Below are positions 16,662-25,434 of a stretch of 64,000 nucleotides of DNA, piece by piece. This stretch comes from Streptomyces sp. HM190 (GTDB lineage Bacteria > Actinomycetota > Actinomycetes > Streptomycetales > Streptomycetaceae), in NCBI RefSeq assembly GCF_009857135.1, contig NZ_CP047318.1:4774001-4838000 (forward strand), written 5' to 3'. The notes under the pieces were generated by a model that was given only the letters and a program-made list of their open reading frames with translations, did no database searches and was not told the DNA's origin. The stretch's first letter is position 1, and each line of letters starts with the position of its first letter. The position numbers and the translations under genes were made by a program.

Positions 16662-17645
16662 TCACTCGCTCCGGTGGGGGGTGGGGACGGTCAGGCGCAC
16701 CTCGGTGCCGCCGTCGGGGGCGGGGCCGAGGGCGAGGTCGGCGCCGATGAGCAGGGCCCGCTCGCGCATGCCGCGGATGCCGGCGCCTTCGGTCGCGCCC
16801 GCGGTGCCTCGGCCGTTGTCGCGTACGCGCAGTTCCACGGCGTCCGGTGCCCGCTCCAGGGTGAGGCCGACGCGGGTGGCGTCGGCGTGGCGGGCGGCGT
16901 TGGTCAGGCTTTCCTGGGCGACGCGGTAGAGGACGAGTTCGGCGTTCTCGCCCAGGGGCGGCAGGTCGGGTGCGATACGGGGGCGTACGGACAGGGAGGC
17001 GCCGGTGAACTCGGTGGCGAGGGATTTCAGCGCGCTGGTCAGGCCCAGTTCTTCGAGGACGCCGGGGCGCAGGCGCCGGGCGATGCGGCGGATCTCGTCC
17101 AGGCTGGCCCGGGTGGTCTCCTGGACCTGGTACAGCTGCTCACGGACCGGGTCGGGGGCCTGGCCTGCGACGCGTTTCAGGTCGAGCAGGACGGCGGTGA
17201 GGGTCTGGCCGATCTCGTCGTGGAGTTCCTGGGCGATGCGCTGGCGTTCGGCCTCCTGCGCGGTCAGCGCGCGGGCGGCGCTGGTGGCGCGTTCGGCTTC
17301 CAGCCGGTCGAGCATGGTGTTGAACGTGGTGATCAGTTCGGCGATCTCGCCGTGACCGCCCACGGCCGGGCGGGCCTCGGGACGCAGCAGGTCGGTGGTG
17401 GTCATGGCGCGGGCGAGGCGCTGCAGCGGAGCCAGGCCGACGCGCAGCAGGAGCGCGTTGGCGATCAGCATCGCGGCCAGCCCGACGGTCAGAACAGCGG
17501 CCTCGGTGAGCAGGACAGGGGTCGACACGGTGACCGGGCCCAGCAGCAGCGCGGTGGCGGCGACCAGGACCACGCCGTTGAGCAGGAAGATCCTCCAGAA
17601 CAAGGGCACCGGGTATTGCCTCCTCACGCTGGTGCTCGCTTCCAT
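16662..17645 (-). CDS. sensor histidine kinase, HisKA_3 type
   Basis: 327 residues. Two membrane helices (about 15-36 and 42-70) are joined by a very short loop, so there is little external sensing domain. A HAMP segment (LAPLQRLARAMTT) and coiled coil follow. The phospho-acceptor His is in ERQRIAQELHDEIGQTLT and the ATPase domain has DNGRGT and GIRGMRERA. This is the NarX/DesK class that pairs with LuxR-type regulators, as here. The ATG at 17645 follows GGGAGG at 5 nt. With minimal outside loop it may sense the membrane itself or redox state, which is inference. Confidence 0.92.
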   Translation of the reverse strand: MEASTSVRRQYPVPLFWRIFLLNGVVLVAATALLLGPVTVSTPVLLTEAAVLTVGLAAMLIANALLLRVGLAPLQRLARAMTTTDLLRPEARPAVGGHGEIAELITTFNTMLDRLEAERATSAARALTAQEAERQRIAQELHDEIGQTLTAVLLDLKRVAGQAPDPVREQLYQVQETTRASLDEIRRIARRLRPGVLEELGLTSALKSLATEFTGASLSVRPRIAPDLPPLGENAELVLYRVAQESLTNAARHADATRVGLTLERAPDAVELRVRDNGRGTAGATEGAGIRGMRERALLIGADLALGPAPDGGTEVRLTVPTPHRSE

Positions 17646-17743
17646 GGGCGCCTCCCGGCAGCGCACGGTGGGCCGATCGGCTCTTGAGACTGCTCGTTCC
17701 CGGGACGCACAGCTCCAGAGTGTGCGCCGGACAAGGTGGGCGT

Positions 17744-17818
17744 CCATCGGGTCCGGCACCCATTCCGCGTCACCTCTGCAGGTTCGACCCGCCCGCGATT
17801 GGGTGCCGGACCCGATGG
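17744..17818. repeat. 19-bp perfect inverted repeat around a 37-bp spacer
   Basis: The arm CCATCGGGTCCGGCACCCA (17744-17762) is matched exactly in reverse complement at 17800-17818. It lies about 100 bp upstream of the sensor kinase start, in the gene-free stretch 17646-18047, which otherwise shows nothing. Confidence 0.85.
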
Positions 17819-18047
17819 CGGCCGCCGCCGCCGACGGGTGAGGGTGGAGCCGGTCCTCCCCGTCGGCCCGTGGCTGACACGCGGAGGCGCACCGCTCGCG
17901 GCGCCGGCGGACGAGCCCGGCTCTTGGACGGCCCAGGCGGTCTGTCGGCTGCCGTCGCCGCTTCCACGGCAGAGGGGCGGGGTGCGGCTCCTCGTGGCGG
18001 GGTGGGAAAGCAGCAGGTCTGTCGGATCACGAGAGGAGCCGGCACCG

Positions 18048-18212
18048 ATGTACGCAGCTTCACAGCCCACTGGTCACTTCGAGGCGGTCTCCGGCCCGGT
18101 CCTGCTGGTGCTGCGGTTGCGCCGCACCGCGGCTGGATGGGTGCGCCGTATAGCGGGCACCACCACAGCCGGAACGGACCGGCCCGGCGGCACGGGGAAG
18201 GGGCGGCCGTGA
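18048..18212 (+). CDS. small hypothetical protein, 54 aa
   Basis: The ATG at 18048 has an excellent ribosome binding site (GAGAGGAG, 9 nt upstream). The product begins MYAASQPTGHFEAVSGPVLL and has a short hydrophobic stretch, then a basic Gly/Thr/Pro tail. No family is recognised. Its TGA overlaps the GTG of the next reading frame (GTGA), suggesting translational coupling. Confidence 0.45.
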   Translation: MYAASQPTGHFEAVSGPVLLVLRLRRTAAGWVRRIAGTTTAGTDRPGGTGKGRP

Positions 18213-18298
18213 GCGTTGCGGCAGGGTCGGCGGCGGTTGTGGGCGTTGCGGCAGGGTCGGCGGCGGTCGTGAGCGTCACGGCAGGGTCGGCGGCGGAC
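18209..18298. repeat. three 30-bp direct repeats
   Basis: Units start at 18209, 18239 and 18269. Each is a variant of GTGRGCGTTGCGGCAGGGTC plus a GGCGGCGGY tail, with one to five differences between copies. In frame they encode ten residues per copy. Confidence 0.85.
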
Positions 18299-18599
18299 GT
18301 CCACGGCGTGCCCTTCGATGCCACCGTCCGCCCGGTCGGCGGTGATCGGCTCACCCCGACGACGGGACCCGGGCCGGCGGTGGTGCCGCGCTGGATGCCC
18401 GCGCCCGGCGCGGCTCCGGGCGGCGACGCCACGGGGACCGGCGCCTTGGCCAACCGGCGTCGTCGTCCTGCGTGCCGCCGCCCGCTCCGGCCGCAAGATC
18501 TCGTTCCGGCACGTCACCCGCTCCGTACCGGCGGTCACCACGTTCACCGTCGCCGCGCCGGCCGCGCACGTGCGGCCGCACTCCTTCGCCCTGGTGTGA
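18209..18599 (+). pseudogene. repeat-bearing frame, probably frameshifted
   Basis: It opens with three 30-bp direct repeats encoding a (V/G)-x-V-x-AGSAA(V/D)V unit, then continues to LTPTTGPGPAVVPRWMPAPG. Near 18454 plausible coding shifts by one base into GVVVLRAAARSGRKISFRHV and ends TFTVAAPAAHVRPHSFALV at 18599. Unshifted, the frame becomes an Arg-rich nonsense tail to 18706. The true product is unknown. This looks like a decayed or mis-sequenced gene in a stress-type cluster. Confidence 0.35.
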
Positions 18600-18689
18600 T
18601 CGTGACGCCCCGACCCCGCAAGGAGAGCAGATGGCCCGCATCGTCGACCACGACGCCCGCCCGCGGTCCCGAGCCCGGAGGTGGGCATC

Positions 18690-18980
18690 ATGCCCCGGCC
18701 CGATGACAGGCAGCTCAGTGAGATCGAGGCCCTCCTCGGCCATGAGGATCCCCGCTTCGCCCGCGCTCTCGCGGCCGGCCGCCCCTGCCGGCCGCGAGAG
18801 TACCGGAACACCCGGGCCTGGCTGCTCCTGGCCGCCGCCATGGCCGTGCTGGGAACCGGCATCGCCCTGGCCCACGGGCTCCTCATCGCCGCCGGGCTGG
18901 TCCTGGCCGGTATGGCCGCGGAGCTGCTGGACCCCGAGCGGGACGCGCGCGGACACCGCGTCCCTCCGCCCCGGTCCTGA
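18690..18980 (+). CDS. DUF3040-like small membrane protein
   Basis: 96 residues. A cytoplasmic head MPRPDDRQLSEIEALLGHED, carrying the LSEIEALL-type motif typical of DUF3040, is followed by two helices (WLLLAAAMAVLGTGIALA and GLLIAAGLVLAGMAAELL) and a short basic tail. The ATG at 18690 has GGAGG 8 nt upstream. The family is actinobacterial with unknown role. It sits immediately upstream of a cation/proton antiporter on the same strand. Confidence 0.7.
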   Translation: MPRPDDRQLSEIEALLGHEDPRFARALAAGRPCRPREYRNTRAWLLLAAAMAVLGTGIALAHGLLIAAGLVLAGMAAELLDPERDARGHRVPPPRS

Positions 18981-19106
18981 CCCCGGCGACCGGCAGACGG
19001 CCCCGCCCCCCGGCCGCCTGCTCACCCGCCGGACCTCCGCCCGCCGAGGGCCGCCCGGGCGGCGGCGGTGTACGGCAGTGGGTCCGGACGGCACGAGGAC
19101 CCGTCG

Positions 19107-20636
19107 ATGACCCTGTCCGAGCTGTACCTGACGCTGCTGATCAGCGGCGCCGTACTGCTGGCCAGCATCGCCGCCGCCCGTGTCGCGCACCGCGTCGGCC
19201 TGCCCAGCCTGCTGCTGTTCCTCGGGGTGGGCGTCATCGCCGGCGAGGACGGGCTCGGTCTGGAGTTCGACGACGCCCAACTGGCCCAGGCGCTGGGCAC
19301 CGCCGCCCTGGCCGTCATCCTCGTCGAAGGCGGCCTGACCACCCGGTGGAGCGACGTCCGCCGCCTCCTGGCCCCGGCCGGGGTGCTCGCCACGGCCGGC
19401 GTGGCCGTCTCCGTCGCGGTGACCGCCGCCGGCGCTCACTGGCTGCTGGGCATGGACTGGCATCTGGCCCTGCTGCTCGGCGCGATCGTCTCCTCCACCG
19501 ACGCCGCCGCCGTCTTCGCCGTCCTGCGTTCGCTGCCCCTGCCGCAGAAGGTGACCGGGCTGCTGGAGGCCGAGTCCGGCTTCAACGACGCCCCGACCAT
19601 CATCCTGGTCCTGGTCTTCTCCACCGCCACCGCCGACCTCCCCGGGCCCGCCCCCCTCCTGGGCGGCCTGCTCTACCAGCTCGCGGTCGGCGGCACGCTC
19701 GGCGTGCTGCTCGGCCGCCTGGGCGCAGCCGCGCTGCGCCACATCGCGCTCCCCGCCACCGGCCTGTACCCGCTGGCCACGGTCGGCTTCGGCATCGTCG
19801 CCTTCGCCACCGCGGGAGCGGTGAACGCCAGCGGCATCATCGCCGCCTACCTCTCCGGTCTGGTCCTGGGCAACGCCAAGCTGCCGCACCGCGCCGCCAC
19901 CCGCTCCTTCGCCGAGGGTGCCGGCTGGCTGGCGCAGATCGGCCTGTTCGTGATGCTCGGCCTGCTCGTCGACCCCGGCGAACTGCCCTCCGCGATCCTC
20001 CCGGCCCTCGTCGTCGGCCTCGTTCTGCTGCTGGCGGCCCGCCCCGTCTCCGTCCTCGCCTGTCTGGTGCCGTTCCGCGTCCCCTGGCGCGAGCAGGCGT
20101 TCATCTCCTGGGCCGGCCTGCGCGGCGCGGTCCCCATCGTGCTCGCCACCTTCCCCATCGTCGAAGGGGTCACCGGTGCCCGCGACGTACTCAACATCGT
20201 GTTCGTCCTCGTGGTCCTGTTCACCCTCGTCCAGGGCCCCACCCTGCCCGCCGTCGCCCGGCGCCTGCGCCTGACCCGCCCCGGCGCGCTGCGCGACGTC
20301 CAGGTCGAGACCGCTCCCCTCGACGTCCTGGACGCCGACCTGCTCACCGTCACCGTCCCGCCGGGCTCCCGGCTGCACGGCGTCGCCGTCTTCGAACTGC
20401 GGTTGCCGCACCCGACCGTCGTCACCCTGATCGTCCGCGACGGCGCGACCCTCGTCCCCGACCGTGACACCGTGCTGCGCGCCGACGACGAACTCCTTCT
20501 CATCACCACCCCGCACACCCGCGAAGCCGCCGAACGCCGACTGCGGGCCGTCGGCCGACGCGGCAAACTCGCCCGCTGGCTGGGCGAACACGGATCCCCC
20601 GACCCCGAGCCCGCCACACTGGCCCGCACCGAGTAG
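19107..20636 (+). CDS. CPA1-type potassium/proton antiporter with C-terminal RCK_C
   Basis: 509 residues. About 12 membrane helices occupy 1-390, with the CPA family signature GLEFDDAQLAQALG...VILVEGGL, a conserved SSTDAAAVFAVL motif, ESGFNDAPTIIL (carrying the ND-type ion site) and ISWAGLRGAVPIVLATFP. Residues 415-485 form a TrkA-C domain (GSRLHGVAVFELRLP, ADDELLLITTP). This is the NhaP2/CvrA pattern: exports potassium or sodium in exchange for protons, gated by a ligand on the TrkA-C domain. The ATG at 19107 follows CGAGGA at 8 nt. It forms a potassium/pH homeostasis theme with the gene at 21257. Confidence 0.9.
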   Translation: MTLSELYLTLLISGAVLLASIAAARVAHRVGLPSLLLFLGVGVIAGEDGLGLEFDDAQLAQALGTAALAVILVEGGLTTRWSDVRRLLAPAGVLATAGVAVSVAVTAAGAHWLLGMDWHLALLLGAIVSSTDAAAVFAVLRSLPLPQKVTGLLEAESGFNDAPTIILVLVFSTATADLPGPAPLLGGLLYQLAVGGTLGVLLGRLGAAALRHIALPATGLYPLATVGFGIVAFATAGAVNASGIIAAYLSGLVLGNAKLPHRAATRSFAEGAGWLAQIGLFVMLGLLVDPGELPSAILPALVVGLVLLLAARPVSVLACLVPFRVPWREQAFISWAGLRGAVPIVLATFPIVEGVTGARDVLNIVFVLVVLFTLVQGPTLPAVARRLRLTRPGALRDVQVETAPLDVLDADLLTVTVPPGSRLHGVAVFELRLPHPTVVTLIVRDGATLVPDRDTVLRADDELLLITTPHTREAAERRLRAVGRRGKLARWLGEHGSPDPEPATLARTE

Positions 20637-21256
20637 CGCCGCGGGGCGCGCAGTGCCGAACGGACATCATTCGGTCACATGCCCCGACCCACGCTCCCGT
20701 TTGCTGTCGCTATGCAAAGAAAAGCCGACTATACGTAATTAGTCGTGCGCTAAACTTCTTTACCGAGCCATGACACTCCATTGGGCGCGTCATTGCTCAC
20801 TTCTTCGGGGAGTGCTGTTCCGGCGGAGCCAGATCGCTGCGATGGGGGGACGTGACATGCGTCGTGTCGTCCGCGCCCTTCGTCCGCCTGCCACCGGGCC
20901 CTCAGGGCGCCGGCCCGGCCCCGCCGTCAGGGCCGCGCGCATCGACAACACCCCCCGTGACAGCGTGCCGGAACCAGGGCGCGCAAGCGTCTGACCTCCT
21001 GGTCCGACGCACCATCAGGCTTCCCCCCGCCTGAATCCACATCGCCGCCGACGGACGAACGGCGGTCGGCCCGACGGGCAGGCGACCCGACACCAGCGGC
21101 GGCACCGGCGCCCGGCCGGGCTCGGCCCGACGCTGACTGACGCCTGCCCCTGAGCGCCCGAACGCCGGCCGCGTCGCCGACCTCACCGGCAGCACCGCTC
21201 GCCGCTCGCCGCCACGAAGGCACAGACGCCGTCGCCGAACCGGAGGACAGACGCCC
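20637..21256. other. 620-bp gene-free stretch with an AT-rich island
   Basis: Bases 20698-20765 are strikingly AT-rich for this genome and contain an inverted repeat, CGACTA (20726-20731) facing TAGTCG (20740-20745) around TACGTAAT. An ATG at 20770 opens a 74-codon frame with no recognisable features. The second half is GC-rich with no gene seen. The island is the likeliest promoter or operator for the antiporter at 21257. Confidence 0.5.
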
Positions 21257-22477
21257 GTGCACAACACCACCGCCATGCTCATCGAACTCGGGGCCATCAT
21301 CCTCGCCCTGGGTCTGCTGGGACGCCTCGCCGGACGCGTGGGCTTCTCACCCATACCCCTGTACCTCCTGGCCGGGCTCGCCTTCGGACACGGCGGGATC
21401 CTCCCGCTCAACGCCAGCGAGGAATTCACCGCCACGGGCGCCGAGATCGGCGTCATCCTCCTGCTGCTCCTGCTCGGCCTCGAATACAGCGCCTCCGAAC
21501 TCGTCACCAACCTCAAGACCCAGTACCCCTCCGGCGCAGTCGACTTCGTCCTCAACGCCGTGCCCGGAGCCATCGCCGCACTGATCCTGGGCTGGGGACC
21601 GGTGGCCGCCGTGGCGCTGGCCGGCGTCACCTGGATCTCCTCCTCCGGGGTCATCGCCAAGGTCCTCGGCGACCTGCGCCGGCTCGGCAACCGCGAAACC
21701 CCCGTCGTCCTCGGCGTCCTCGTCATCGAGGACCTCGCCATGGCCCTCTACCTGCCGATCCTGACCGCCCTGCTCGCCGGCGTCAGCCTGGCCGGCGGCA
21801 CCCTCACCCTGCTGATCTCCCTGGGCACCGTCGGCGCCGTCCTCTACCTCGCACTGCGCCACGGACGGCTGATCAGCCGCGCGGTCTCCTCCGACAATGC
21901 GGAAATGCTCCTGCTGGTCGTGCTCGGCCTGACCCTCCTCGTCGCCGGCATCGCCCAGGAACTCCAGGTCTCGGCCGCCGTGGGCGCCTTCCTCGTCGGC
22001 ATCGCCCTGTCCGGCGAGGTCGCCGAGGGCGCGAGCAACCTCCTCACCCCGCTGCGGGACCTGTTCGCCGCCGTCTTCTTCGTCTTCTTCGGCCTGTCCA
22101 CCGATCCGGCCGACATCCCGCCCGTCCTCCTCCCCGCCCTGCTGCTCGCCGTCGTCACCGCATGCACGAAGGTCGCCACCGGCTGGTACGCCGCGCGCCG
22201 CGCCGGAATCCAGGGCGCGGGCCGCTGGCGCGCCGGCGGCACCCTCGTCGCCCGCGGCGAGTTCTCCATCGTCATCGCCGGACTCGCGGTCGGTGCCGAG
22301 CCCCGCATCGGGCCACTGGCCACCGCCTACGTCCTCATCCTCGTCATCGTCGGCCCCCTCACCGCCCGCTACACCGAGCCGCTGGCCCGCCGCCTCACCC
22401 GCCGGCCCTCCGCAACGGCACCGACGGAGGTCCCAGCCGACACGGAGCCGTCCGAGTCCGCACCCGCCGGCGTCTGA
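21257..22477 (+). CDS. CPA2-type cation/proton antiporter (KhtU-like)
   Basis: 406 residues with about 12 helices spanning the chain. Motifs include GRVGFSPIPLYLLAGLAFGH, GVILLLLLLGLEYS, the ion-site-like EDLAMALYLPIL, and ARGEFSIVIAG. There is no C-terminal TrkA-N/C domain, as in KhtU-class antiporters that rely on a separate KhtT subunit. A KhtT-like gene is present just downstream but inverted and broken, so this antiporter may be unregulated or dead-ended. The GTG start follows GGAGG at 10 nt. The reading frame is intact. Confidence 0.88.
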   Translation: MHNTTAMLIELGAIILALGLLGRLAGRVGFSPIPLYLLAGLAFGHGGILPLNASEEFTATGAEIGVILLLLLLGLEYSASELVTNLKTQYPSGAVDFVLNAVPGAIAALILGWGPVAAVALAGVTWISSSGVIAKVLGDLRRLGNRETPVVLGVLVIEDLAMALYLPILTALLAGVSLAGGTLTLLISLGTVGAVLYLALRHGRLISRAVSSDNAEMLLLVVLGLTLLVAGIAQELQVSAAVGAFLVGIALSGEVAEGASNLLTPLRDLFAAVFFVFFGLSTDPADIPPVLLPALLLAVVTACTKVATGWYAARRAGIQGAGRWRAGGTLVARGEFSIVIAGLAVGAEPRIGPLATAYVLILVIVGPLTARYTEPLARRLTRRPSATAPTEVPADTEPSESAPAGV

Positions 22478-22529
22478 GCCCGTGCGCGCGGCAGCGGAGC
22501 TTTTTCCAGCGCGGACTCCCGCCCACCCG

Positions 22530-22941
22530 AGTGTCGCGACGACAGCCTCCACGCCCCCCCCGCGGGTGCCGATCACGATCAGGGTCTCCCCGCCGGCCAG
22601 CCGGAACTCCGGCCCCGGCGAGGGGACCGCCTCGGCTCTGCGCAGCACCCACAACCGACACACCGGTCTCCGTACGCATCCGGGGCTCGCCCAGCAGTCG
22701 CCCCCTCCAGCGCGAGGTCGCCGCGAGCTCGCCCCGCTCGGCCACCAGCCCCAGCTCGGTCGTCGCCAGCAGGCTCGGCCTGTGGTGCTGCGGTATCGTC
22801 GCGTCGACGATCCCCTCCGCCTCCCCCGACGTCAGCCGCACCGACAGCGCGCAGTCGTCCCGGATCGTCCTCGCGGTACACGCTCAGGGTCCGCGACCCG
22901 TCCCGGTGCGCGACCACGGACAGGGCCGGTGCCCCTGCCAA
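22530..22941 (-). pseudogene. KhtT-like TrkA-C antiporter regulator, truncated and frameshifted
   Basis: Three pieces in different frames join into one family match. LSVVAHRDGSRTLSVYREDD gives the start; VRLTSGEAEGIVDATIPQHH and SLLATTELGLVAERGELAAT the middle; VLRRAEAVPSPGPEFRLAGG and ETLIVIGTR the TrkA-C end. One-base shifts are needed near 22858 and 22650. The N-terminal 20 or so residues are missing at the junction with the transposase remnant. A C-run near 22553-22561 may have destroyed the natural end. It normally regulates an antiporter such as the one at 21257 but now points tail-to-tail at it. Confidence 0.75.
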
Positions 22942-22988
22942 TCCCCTGGTTGCGTGGAGACGTTGGGCGACAGGAGAAGCGGTACGGA

Positions 22989-24156
22989 ATGCTGTACACG
23001 CACTTCTCGTCGCTGATCATCCCGACGAGCACGTGCGATCCGGAGGACTTCGCGGCGGAGATGTTCGAGCCGTTCGCGCGGGCGGATCAACGCCGGTGGG
23101 GAACGGTCTACCTGCGGGGCCTGCTGCTGGACGGGGTGGCGCAAGTCGGTGGAACCGATGGCCGCCCGCCTGGGCGAGGACGGCAACCGGCAGGCTCTGG
23201 CGAACTTCGTCACCACCAGCCCGTGGGACGCGGCACATGTCCGCGCCCGCTTGGCCTGGCGGATGCAGCAGGTGATCAGACCGGCCGCGCTGACCGTGGA
23301 TGACACCGGCTTCCTCAAGGACGGGGATGCCTCGGCGTGTGTGGCCCGGGAGTACACCGGCACCGCGGGCAAGGTCACCAACTGCCAGGCCGGGGTGTCC
23401 CTGCACCTGGCATCCGACAGCGCGTCGGCGGCCGTCGACTGGCGTCTGTTCCTGCCCGAGAGCTGGGATCCGGCCTCGCCCAAGGCCGATCCGGGCAAGG
23501 TGGCCCGCCGCGCCACGTGCGGCATCCCCGCCGACGTCGGACACGTCGAGAAGTGGCAGCTGGCCCTGGACATGATCGACGAGACCAGGTCGTGGGGCAT
23601 CGACGTCCCGCTCGTCGTCGCCGACGGCGGCTACGGCGATACGGCGACCTTCCGCCTCGGCCTGGAAGAACGCGGCCTCACCTACGCCGTCGGCATCGCC
23701 ACCACGACCACCGCCCACCCGGAAACGGCACGGCCGCACACCCCGCCCTACGGCGGCCGCGGCCCGAGGCCCCAACCTGTCTGTCCCCAGGCGGCCAAGG
23801 CGGTGAAGAAGCTGGTCATCGAGGCCGGCAAGCAGACGGCCCGGTCGGTGCAATGGCGGGAGGGCTCCCGTCCCGGCAGCGGCCGCAGCGGTGTGAAGCG
23901 CATGTACTCCCGGTTCGTGGCTCTGCGGATCCGTCCCGCCGGACGCGAGATCCGCAAAGCCTGCGACGGCCCGGAACTGCCCGTGCGCCGGCTGCTGGCC
24001 GAAGGGCCCGCCGACCAGCCCGAACCGGTCCGGTTCTGGCTGTCCGACCTGCCCGCCGACACGGCGCCGGCCACCCTCGTGCGCACCGCGAAACTGCGCT
24101 GGCGCATCGAGCACGACTACCGCGAGATGAAGCAGGTCCTGGGCCTGGCCCACTTC
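22989..24156 (+). pseudogene. IS701-family transposase remnant
   Basis: The frame starts MLYTHFSSLIIPTSTCDPED and matches the IS701/SRSO17 transposase N-terminus (ADQRRWGTVYLRGLLLDG). It loses frame at about 23135 by one extra base (expected GRRKSVEPMAARLGEDGNRQ). The long second frame holds the DDE core: LTVDDTGFLKDGDASACVAR and VADGGYGDTATFR, then RWRIEHDYREMKQVLGLAHF. After LAHF (24156) similarity stops abruptly, so the C-terminus is deleted. It abuts the KhtT remnant on the left and the DUF1963 gene on the right, marking a deletion junction on each side. Confidence 0.82.
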
Positions 24157-24196
24157 GGCATGACTCAGATCATCGCAGAGGGCGTGAACCAGCTCT

Positions 24197-25273
24197 TCAT
24201 TGGATCAGGTCAGTGTGTGGATGTTCGGGGGAGGCCGGGCAGACGTAGATCTGCATGTTGTCCGTGCTGCCCACTTCTACCCCCGTCGGCCCCGAGGGAG
24301 CCCGGCCCGCGTAGGAGGAACCAGCGAGGGCGGCGGCCTGGTCCTCCTGCGGCGCCCAGCTGTGACCTTCACCGCCGTTCCACTCCCGGGAAGCGATCGT
24401 CAGTAGCGGGACCATCTGCACCGTGCACACAGCGCAGTACTGGGGGTTCGGGTCGGTGCGGCCCCACGGGGGCCAGCCGCCGACCTTCCAGCCGGGTGCG
24501 TTGCCCAGGTGAACGTGGTAGAACTCGCGCGGATACTCCGCGTAGGAGCTGTCCACGCCGGCGCCGGCTGCCTGCCACCTGCTCCAGTCATCCAGCATCA
24601 GCTGCAGCTCCGGGCTCAGATCCAGGCTGTTGGGGTACTCGGTGATCGCTTCTGGCGCCAGCACGCACGGCTCTGGCACGTAACCCGGATAGTCCGCCTC
24701 GTACGGTTCCGGTGGTGTGGCGAGGATGTCGCCGACCTCCGCGACCGACCGCCAGAACAGTGCGGTCGACGGCTTGTAATCCGGTTCGTGCTCGTACGGG
24801 CACCACAGGATCTGAAGCAGATCGGCCTGCCCGGGCGGCCGCAACAGGGGTATGTCACGCAGGAACAGCTGAGCCACGGGCAACATCGGAACCGGGCAGT
24901 CGGCGGGCCAGGGAGGGCTGGCGTCGAGTCGTTCGGCGAGCCATGCGGCATTGCGCTCCTTGAGCGCTTCCTCCTCGGGCGTGAACGCGGGCGGTCGGTC
25001 ATCAGGGCGCCGCCGGGCCTGCAAGCGTCTCCTGAGCCGCACTTCGGTCGGTGACTCGCGGAATCCAGTGTCCACGTGCAGGTGCGCGTCCTCGCAGTGC
25101 GGCCACGGCTCCCCAGCCGGCCACAGCAACGGCCCACCGACCGAGCTCTCTCTGGCCGAGGGCGCACCCGGACGAGGATGCAGCCGGATGGCAGGCCGCG
25201 CTAACGGAGCCAGCTCGGGAAAGACCGCGGTCACCTCGACAGGCCGCGGCGGAGTAGTACGTACGAAACCCAT
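24197..25273 (-). CDS. DUF1963 (YwqG-like) family protein
   Basis: About 358 residues. Family features are SSVGGPLLWPAGEPWPHCED near the start, QLFLRDIPLLRPPGQADLLQ with WCPYEHE in the middle, and GGWPPWGRTDPNPQYCAVC followed by LLTIASREWNGGEGHSW and MQIYVCP at the end. DUF1963 is a beta-rich fold of unknown function, often found singly in mobile regions; the paired cysteines (CAVC) could bind metal. The ATG at 25273 has AGGA 8 nt upstream. It is intact although flanked on both sides by broken transposases. Its neighbours say nothing about its role. Confidence 0.82.
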   Translation of the reverse strand: MGFVRTTPPRPVEVTAVFPELAPLARPAIRLHPRPGAPSARESSVGGPLLWPAGEPWPHCEDAHLHVDTGFRESPTEVRLRRRLQARRRPDDRPPAFTPEEEALKERNAAWLAERLDASPPWPADCPVPMLPVAQLFLRDIPLLRPPGQADLLQILWCPYEHEPDYKPSTALFWRSVAEVGDILATPPEPYEADYPGYVPEPCVLAPEAITEYPNSLDLSPELQLMLDDWSRWQAAGAGVDSSYAEYPREFYHVHLGNAPGWKVGGWPPWGRTDPNPQYCAVCTVQMVPLLTIASREWNGGEGHSWAPQEDQAAALAGSSYAGRAPSGPTGVEVGSTDNMQIYVCPASPEHPHTDLIQ

Positions 25274-25434
25274 GCCGGTGATCCTGCCACCAGCCACCGA
25301 CAGTCCCCTGCTGGCTCAACTGGCGTCAGCGTTCAGCTGGCTGAGCTTGGCGTGCAACGTGGGCGGGCTTGGTGTTCCTTGATCGACTCAGCGCGTTTGC
25401 CCGTCTTGCCGACGTCGTGGCGCCTGGCCCGGCG

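Noticed and set aside
15889..17687. Gly/Val/Asp-rich plus-strand frames opposite the two-component genes
   Set aside because: Shadow frames; the kinase and regulator on the minus strand contain every expected motif.
17770..17818. tRNA-like sequence (GGTTCGACCC)
   Set aside because: No cloverleaf can be formed; the segment is explained by the 19-bp inverted repeat.
20902..21741. Minus-strand frame of 279 codons over the antiporter start
   Set aside because: Ser/Thr/Arg-rich shadow overlapping the conserved first helices of the antiporter.
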